Positions 30,737-32,477 of a DNA stretch of 32,477 nt are shown in pieces. The translations under genes were made by a program, and so were the position numbers. Location: contig DZAL01000021.1 of assembly GCA_022729575.1 (NCBI GenBank), positions 18,162 to 50,638 of the forward strand. The letters are read 5' to 3'. How positions within the stretch are numbered: position 1 is the stretch's first letter; every line of letters begins with the position of its first letter. The notes beneath the pieces are model-generated. The model was not told the DNA's origin. It searched no databases and saw only the letters and a list, made by a program, of their open reading frames with translations. The DNA comes from Thiomargarita sp. (GTDB lineage Bacteria > Pseudomonadota > Gammaproteobacteria > Beggiatoales > Beggiatoaceae).

Positions 30737-31471
30737 TTACAATTGCTTTAACAACTCAGATTTTTTCACTGCCAATTTGTTCTCAGAAATCATACCCTTT
30801 TGCTTTAACTCTGCTAACTGTTCAATTTGAGCAAAAATATCATCTGGGTCTATAATCTCAGTGTTGCCAGAAAATTCAAATTCATTAGCCGTTGCTGAAA
30901 TACCATGGCCACTTATAAGAGGTAAGTTTACCACATTAACAATGCCATATTGACTGGTAAAACTTAGATCGTCGCTACTGCCTGGTTGCTGTGAGACCCC
31001 ACCCACGTTATAATTGAGGGTATCGTAAATAGAAATTTGTCCTTGACAATCAATAACTAGGCGGTGAGAAGTGGCAAAATAAGCGTAACGCATAAGATTT
31101 TGCGTGCCGCTGGCAGAGGGAATCCCTAATTCAGCGGGCCACCACGATAATTGAGAATTGGTCGTGGTTGACTGCGGCGAGACGGCAGTCGTTTCGGCAA
31201 CCAGTGGATAAGATTGCATAAGTTGCGATAATTCTACACATAAATCACGCACTTTAGTAGCCAGCGTTTGATTAAACATATCACCAATCATAATCATGCC
31301 ACTGGCCAGCCATTGGCCCATTCCACCTAATTCAGGGTGATTAAATTGGGCCATAGTACCGTTGCTATTCAACAATGCTTGCAACAAAGTTATGATAGCT
31401 TCGCTACTGACGTGGTAACGATGAGCAAGTTCATCGATTTTTTGTTGTCCTACAGCGGTTAAGGATGGCAT
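30737..31471 (-). CDS. SHOCT-domain protein of unknown function
   Basis: The ATG at 31471 is chosen; a longer frame from a TTG at 31534 adds 21 AT-derived residues (IIIIDN...). The 244-aa product begins MPSLTAVGQQKIDELAHRY, has NGTMAQFNHPELGGMGQW and GMIMIGDMFNQTLATKVRDLCVELS, a Ser/Thr-rich linker, a beta-rich middle (HRLVIDCQGQISIYDTLNY), and a C-terminal short helical pair FAQIEQLAELKQKGMISEN...KKSELLKQL that is the SHOCT domain. Proteins with this N-terminus plus SHOCT occur in many Gammaproteobacteria without a known role. SHOCT is usually an oligomerisation or membrane-associated tail. It is transcribed divergently from the rraA-like gene, 110 bp apart. Confidence 0.82.
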   Translation of the reverse strand: MPSLTAVGQQKIDELAHRYHVSSEAIITLLQALLNSNGTMAQFNHPELGGMGQWLASGMIMIGDMFNQTLATKVRDLCVELSQLMQSYPLVAETTAVSPQSTTTNSQLSWWPAELGIPSASGTQNLMRYAYFATSHRLVIDCQGQISIYDTLNYNVGGVSQQPGSSDDLSFTSQYGIVNVVNLPLISGHGISATANEFEFSGNTEIIDPDDIFAQIEQLAELKQKGMISENKLAVKKSELLKQL

Positions 31472-31516
31472 AAGTAAATTCAAGTTATTGACAATAGATA
31501 AATGAGAGTTACAATT

Positions 31517-31544
31517 ATCAATTATTATTATCAATTTATCAATT
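31517..31544. promoter_or_regulatory. Three ATCAATT direct repeats in the divergent promoter region
   Basis: ATCAATT occurs at 31517-31523, 31530-31536 and 31538-31544 in a very AT-rich stretch between the two divergent starts. Spacing is 13 then 8 nt. These could be binding sites for a regulator of both genes, but AT-rich DNA produces such repeats readily. Confidence 0.3.
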
Positions 31545-31581
31545 TATTTAACTGGAAAAATTAAATGTTTGGAGAAACCGA

Positions 31582-32067
31582 GTGACTTATCAAACCGCAG
31601 ATTTATGTGATCAATACCCTCAGCTAGTCAAAGTGGCTGACCCTATTTTCCGTAGTTATGGTGCCAAAATATCTTTTGGCGGACAAATTGCCACGATAAA
31701 AGTGCATGAAGATAATGTCTTAGTGAAAGAAACGCTGGCTCAACCGGGTCAAGGTAAAGTTTTGGTCGTCGATGGAGGAGGGTCGTTACGCTGTGCGTTA
31801 GTAGGTGATTTATTGGCTAAATTAGCCACTGATAATGAGTGGGAAGGTATTATAATTTATGGTTGTATACGAGATTCTTTGGCTATTTCACAAATTTCAA
31901 TAGGGATAAAAGCGCTCAATACTCATCCTCTAAAAAGTGTGAAACATGGACGGGGGGACCGAAATTTACCAGTCAATTTTGCCGGAGTCACCTTTATTCA
32001 TGGTCATTACGTGTATGCGGATGCGGATGGCGTTATTGTTTCAGAGCAGCCGTTAATTCCTGGTTAA
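31582..32067 (+). CDS. rraA: RraA-family protein (RNase E regulator or HMG/CHA aldolase type)
   Basis: The 161-aa product starts at a GTG with GGAGA 7 nt upstream. It aligns with E. coli RraA (161 aa) throughout: TADLCDQYP, ISFGGQIATIK, GKVLVVDGGGSLRCALVGDLLA, NEWEGIIIYG and VNFAGVTFIHGHYVYADADGVIVSE are all recognisable. RraA binds RNase E and slows RNA decay. The fold is shared with class II 4-hydroxy-4-methyl-2-oxoglutarate aldolases, whose metal site needs an Arg-Asp pair. This protein has GCIRDS (Arg97, Asp98), where E. coli RraA reads GAVRQV, so aldolase activity cannot be excluded. A hairpin follows its stop codon directly. Confidence 0.94.
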   Translation: MTYQTADLCDQYPQLVKVADPIFRSYGAKISFGGQIATIKVHEDNVLVKETLAQPGQGKVLVVDGGGSLRCALVGDLLAKLATDNEWEGIIIYGCIRDSLAISQISIGIKALNTHPLKSVKHGRGDRNLPVNFAGVTFIHGHYVYADADGVIVSEQPLIPG

Positions 32068-32100
32068 AGATTTGACAACTTTTCGAAAGTTGTCAAATCT
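32068..32100 (+). terminator. Perfect 15-bp stem hairpin at the rraA stop codon
   Basis: AGATTTGACAACTTT and AAAGTTGTCAAATCT pair around a three-base loop immediately after the TAA at 32065-32067. It belongs to the same hairpin family as the array at 26451-26705. No long U-run follows. Confidence 0.6.
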
Positions 32101-32133
32101 CACCCACATTGCATAACTACCCGCGTTTTTTGC

Positions 32134-32285
32134 TAGTCCATACCAACTAATGGAGGTATTAAACTCTAGGAGCTAACGTTCATAAACTTCACTGGTTCAA
32201 AGTTTCCTAAGCCGTCGGGGCCTGGGAAACCCTGGGTCAACCTAAGTTTCCTAAGCCTTCAAGGCTTAGGAAACTTTGACCTTTG
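32134..32285. repeat. Partial copy of repeat family B
   Basis: TAGTCCATACCAACTAATGG opens the copy, followed by AGGTATTAAACTC, two TTTCCTAAGCC hairpins (one ending GGCTTAGGAAACTTTGACC) and TTTGATAACCCACT, matching the order of the intact element at 11825-12023. The right end is replaced by a family A end, CTCACCTTACGCA (32292-32304), so one element has been cut into by another. Confidence 0.7.
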
Positions 32286-32334
32286 ATAACCCACTCACCT
32301 TACGCAAAGTGTCAAACCTGCCCGAAGTTGGGAA

Positions 32335-32477
32335 GTTGGAGTCCGGAATTTATTCCGTGCCGTTGGAGTCCGGAATTTATTCCGTCCTTGGCACGGAATA
32401 AATTCCGGACTCCAACGGCAACGGCACGGAATAAATTCCGGACTCCAACGGCAACGGCACGGAATAAATTCCGGACT
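32335..32477. repeat. Palindromic repeat array at right window edge
   Basis: The word GGAGTCCGGAATTTATTCCG occurs twice in direct orientation (about 32338 and 32365) and three times inverted (from about 32395 on, as CGGAATAAATTCCGGACT), separated by short GGCACGG/AACGGC linkers. A single copy lies at about 18405. The array is cut by the window end. Confidence 0.9.

Overview
The window looks like a piece of a gammaproteobacterial chromosome, most likely from a large filamentous or giant sulfur bacterium (Thiotrichales/Beggiatoaceae type). RdgC, a RraA-type protein and an M48/BepA-like protease point to Gammaproteobacteria. The dense load of small non-coding inverted-repeat elements, toxin-antitoxin pairs, CHAT/TPR proteins and Uma2/DUF3782/Rpn-like nuclease-fold genes fits that group. 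The taxonomy is inference, since no rRNA or other marker gene is present. Both window ends lie inside repeat arrays, as expected for a contig that stopped at repeats.

Layout. 0.5-7.6 kb holds housekeeping and envelope genes: a SAM-methyltransferase-like gene with rdgC, two paralogous small lipoproteins, a metallo-beta-lactamase-fold hydrolase with a CobW-type metallochaperone GTPase, and a Tat/lipoprotein-type M48 protease with TPRs. 7.9-10.8 kb holds a Lon protease with an unusual Thr/Pro/Glu-rich N-terminal extension, then an encapsulated-ferritin-type gene (EncFtn) with no encapsulin shell gene in the window and no visible cargo-targeting tail. 10.9-14.9 kb is a toxin-antitoxin island: an orphan antitoxin-like gene with YefM/YoeB, UPF0175/DUF3368, VapBC, and AbrB/VapC. 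A repeated hairpin of about 76 bp separates several of the units, and a duplicated, truncated 5' end of the next large gene lies within the island.

15.0-26.4 kb is a signalling or conflict-type locus, all on the + strand: a secreted PDZ-TPR-CHAT protease, a long coiled-coil protein with a C-terminal DUF3782/PD-(D/E)XK-like domain, a Uma2 nuclease-fold protein, an Rpn-like PD-(D/E)XK protein, a CHASE2 membrane protein without an output domain, a secreted FecR-like protein and a membrane GT-C/TPR (TMTC-like) protein. 26.7-30.3 kb, on the - strand, is a Roadblock/LC7 + Ras-like GTPase (CvnD/COG2229 type) module with a degenerate receiver protein and two stand-alone CZB zinc-binding proteins. It resembles a rearranged conservon. 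The right end carries a SHOCT protein and a divergently transcribed RraA/HMG-aldolase-like gene.

Intergenic DNA is unusually structured. One MITE-like family (ends CACCTTACGCA...TGCGTAAGGTG) shows about 9-bp flanking direct repeats in five copies. A second family (ends GGTAGTCC...GGACTACC) has an 8-bp flanking duplication in its intact copy. A third inverted repeat (AATGCCATTAAGTTAAG arms) recurs three times. The hairpin GATTTGACAACTT...AAGTTGTCAAATC appears after several genes and as a five-fold 55-bp tandem array between two convergent genes. No transposase, tRNA, rRNA or CRISPR array was seen.
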